Source: Lysobacterales bacterium (GTDB lineage: Bacteria > Pseudomonadota > Gammaproteobacteria > Xanthomonadales > SZUA-5). Taken from it: 6,697 nucleotides of DNA. The notes under the pieces are model-generated. The model did not search any database, had not been told where the DNA came from, and saw only the letters and a program-made list of their open reading frames with translations. The position numbers and the translations under genes were made by a program. How positions within the stretch are numbered: position 1 is the first letter of the stretch; every line of letters starts with the position of its first letter. Location: assembly GCA_024710675.1 (NCBI GenBank), contig JANJUH010000129.1:1-6697 (forward strand). Direction: 5' to 3'. Below are positions 5,941 to 6,697 of this stretch, piece after piece.

Positions 5941-6697
5941 CAACGCACCTTCAGGCTCGCGAGGCCAATCAGCACCAGCACCAGGCTGATGATCCAGAAA
6001 CGCACGATCACCCGCGGCTCGGGCCAGCCCTTCAGCTCGAAGTGGTGGTGCAGCGGCGCCATCCTGAAGATGCGCTTGCCGGTGAGCTTGAAGGAGGCCA
6101 CCTGCAGCATCACCGACAGCGTCTCGAGCACGAAGATGCCGCCCATGATCACCAGCACGATTTCCTGGCGGACGATCACCGCGATGGTGCCCAGGACCGC
6201 GCCGACGGCGAGCGCACCGATGTCACCCATGAAGACCTGCGCCGGGTAGGTGTTGAACCACAGGAAGCCCAGGCCCGCGCCGGCCAGCGCACCGCAGACG
6301 ATCGCCAGCTCACCGGCACCCGGGATGCGCGGGATGCCGAGGTAGCGCGCGAACTCGGCGTGGCCGGAGGCATAAGCGAAGATGCCGAGCGCGCCGGCGA
6401 CCAGTACCGTCGGCATGATCGCCAGGCCATCGAGCCCGTCGGTCAGGTTGACGGCGTTGGAGAAGCCGACGATCCAGAAGTAGGCGACGATCACGAAGGC
6501 AAAGCCGAGCGGGACCACCACCGACTTGAAGAAAGGCAGGTACAGCGAGGTCGCCGCCGGCGTGTCGGCGGTGCTGTACATCATCACCGAGGCGATCGCG
6601 ACGAAGATCGATTGCATCAGTTACTTCCAGCGCGCCGTCAGTCCGCGGCTGTCCTTCAGCACCATCTTGCGGTAATCGTCGATCCAGCCGATTAAGC
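5940..6697 (-). CDS. mraY: Phospho-MurNAc-pentapeptide translocase MraY, C-terminal part, with in-frame stop (runs off right edge)
   Basis: MraY is a polytopic inner-membrane enzyme that transfers phospho-MurNAc-pentapeptide from UDP to undecaprenyl phosphate, making lipid I. About 250 of the usual 360 residues lie in the window. From the right edge the reading is LIGWIDDYRK (the DD pair holds two conserved active-site aspartates, codons at 6675-6680) through to ARWK. Next comes a TAA at 6621-6623, exactly where homologues have Tyr, and the same frame resumes at once. The long open stretch (6617-5940, 225 codons) carries NAVNLTDGLDGLA (54-66), WFNTYPAQVFMGD (120-132, with the third active-site Asp) and MAPLHHHFELKGWPE (186-200). 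It ends LASLKVR like E. coli MraY. The Met at 6617 lies inside a membrane region and is not a credible native start. Apart from the single stop the gene looks intact, so sequence error is likelier than true decay. Confidence 0.93.
5947..5951 (-). promoter_or_regulatory. Ribosome binding site of ftsW
   Basis: AAGGT within the last codons of mraY, six bases before the ATG at 5940 and only three before the TTG at 5943. The spacing favours the ATG as the ftsW start. Confidence 0.6.
6621..6623 (-). other. In-frame TAA inside mraY
   Basis: The codon reads TAA between ARWK and LMQSIF. Family members have a tyrosine here (ARWKYF or similar), so one base change from TAC or TAT accounts for it. There is no frameshift on either side. 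It lies 75 bases from the window edge. Confidence 0.9.

Noticed and set aside
4081..6249. A 722-codon plus-strand open frame opposite murG, ftsW and mraY
   Set aside because: It is antisense to three firmly identified genes, is rich in Arg, Ala, Gly, His and Gln in the way expected of a GC-rich antisense shadow, and shows no recognisable domain.

Overview
The window is a GC-rich piece of the division and cell wall (dcw) cluster of a Gram-negative bacterium. Every gene reads on the minus strand, so transcription runs from high to low coordinates: mraY (3' part) > ftsW > murG > murC > ddl > ftsQ > ftsA (5' part). The FtsQ/FtsA pair, the ddl between murC and ftsQ, and protein sequences resembling gammaproteobacterial homologues point to a gammaproteobacterium. 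The high GC, the FtsA N-terminus and the direct mraY-ftsW junction without murD suggest the Xanthomonadales/Lysobacterales. That placement is an inference from memory of gene orders and would need a phylogeny.

Layout. From the right edge to 5940 lies the C-terminal two-thirds of MraY, which makes lipid I; an in-frame TAA at 6621-6623 breaks the frame. Then come FtsW (5940-4753, septal glycan polymerase), MurG (4756-3671, lipid II synthesis), MurC (3674-2232, L-Ala ligase), Ddl (2235-1297, D-Ala-D-Ala ligase), FtsQ (1300-542, divisome assembly protein) and the first 181 codons of FtsA (545-1, membrane tether of FtsZ). Coding is continuous: there are no intergenic bases, RNA genes, mobile elements, CRISPR arrays or visible terminators. 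Five of the six junctions are 4-base ATGA overlaps. The sixth, mraY/ftsW, is TGATG. This implies one translationally coupled transcript whose promoter lies outside the window.

Together the genes supply cytoplasmic precursor ligases (MurC, Ddl), the membrane lipid I/II steps (MraY, MurG), the polymerase (FtsW) and the proteins that place synthesis at the septum (FtsQ, FtsA).

I do not see an undescribed system here. Points worth a second look are the TAA in an essential gene, a degenerate adenine-free left tip that looks like sequence error, the missing murD, and the fully overlapping layout. The two tip anomalies together suggest a short draft or metagenomic contig with poor-quality ends.
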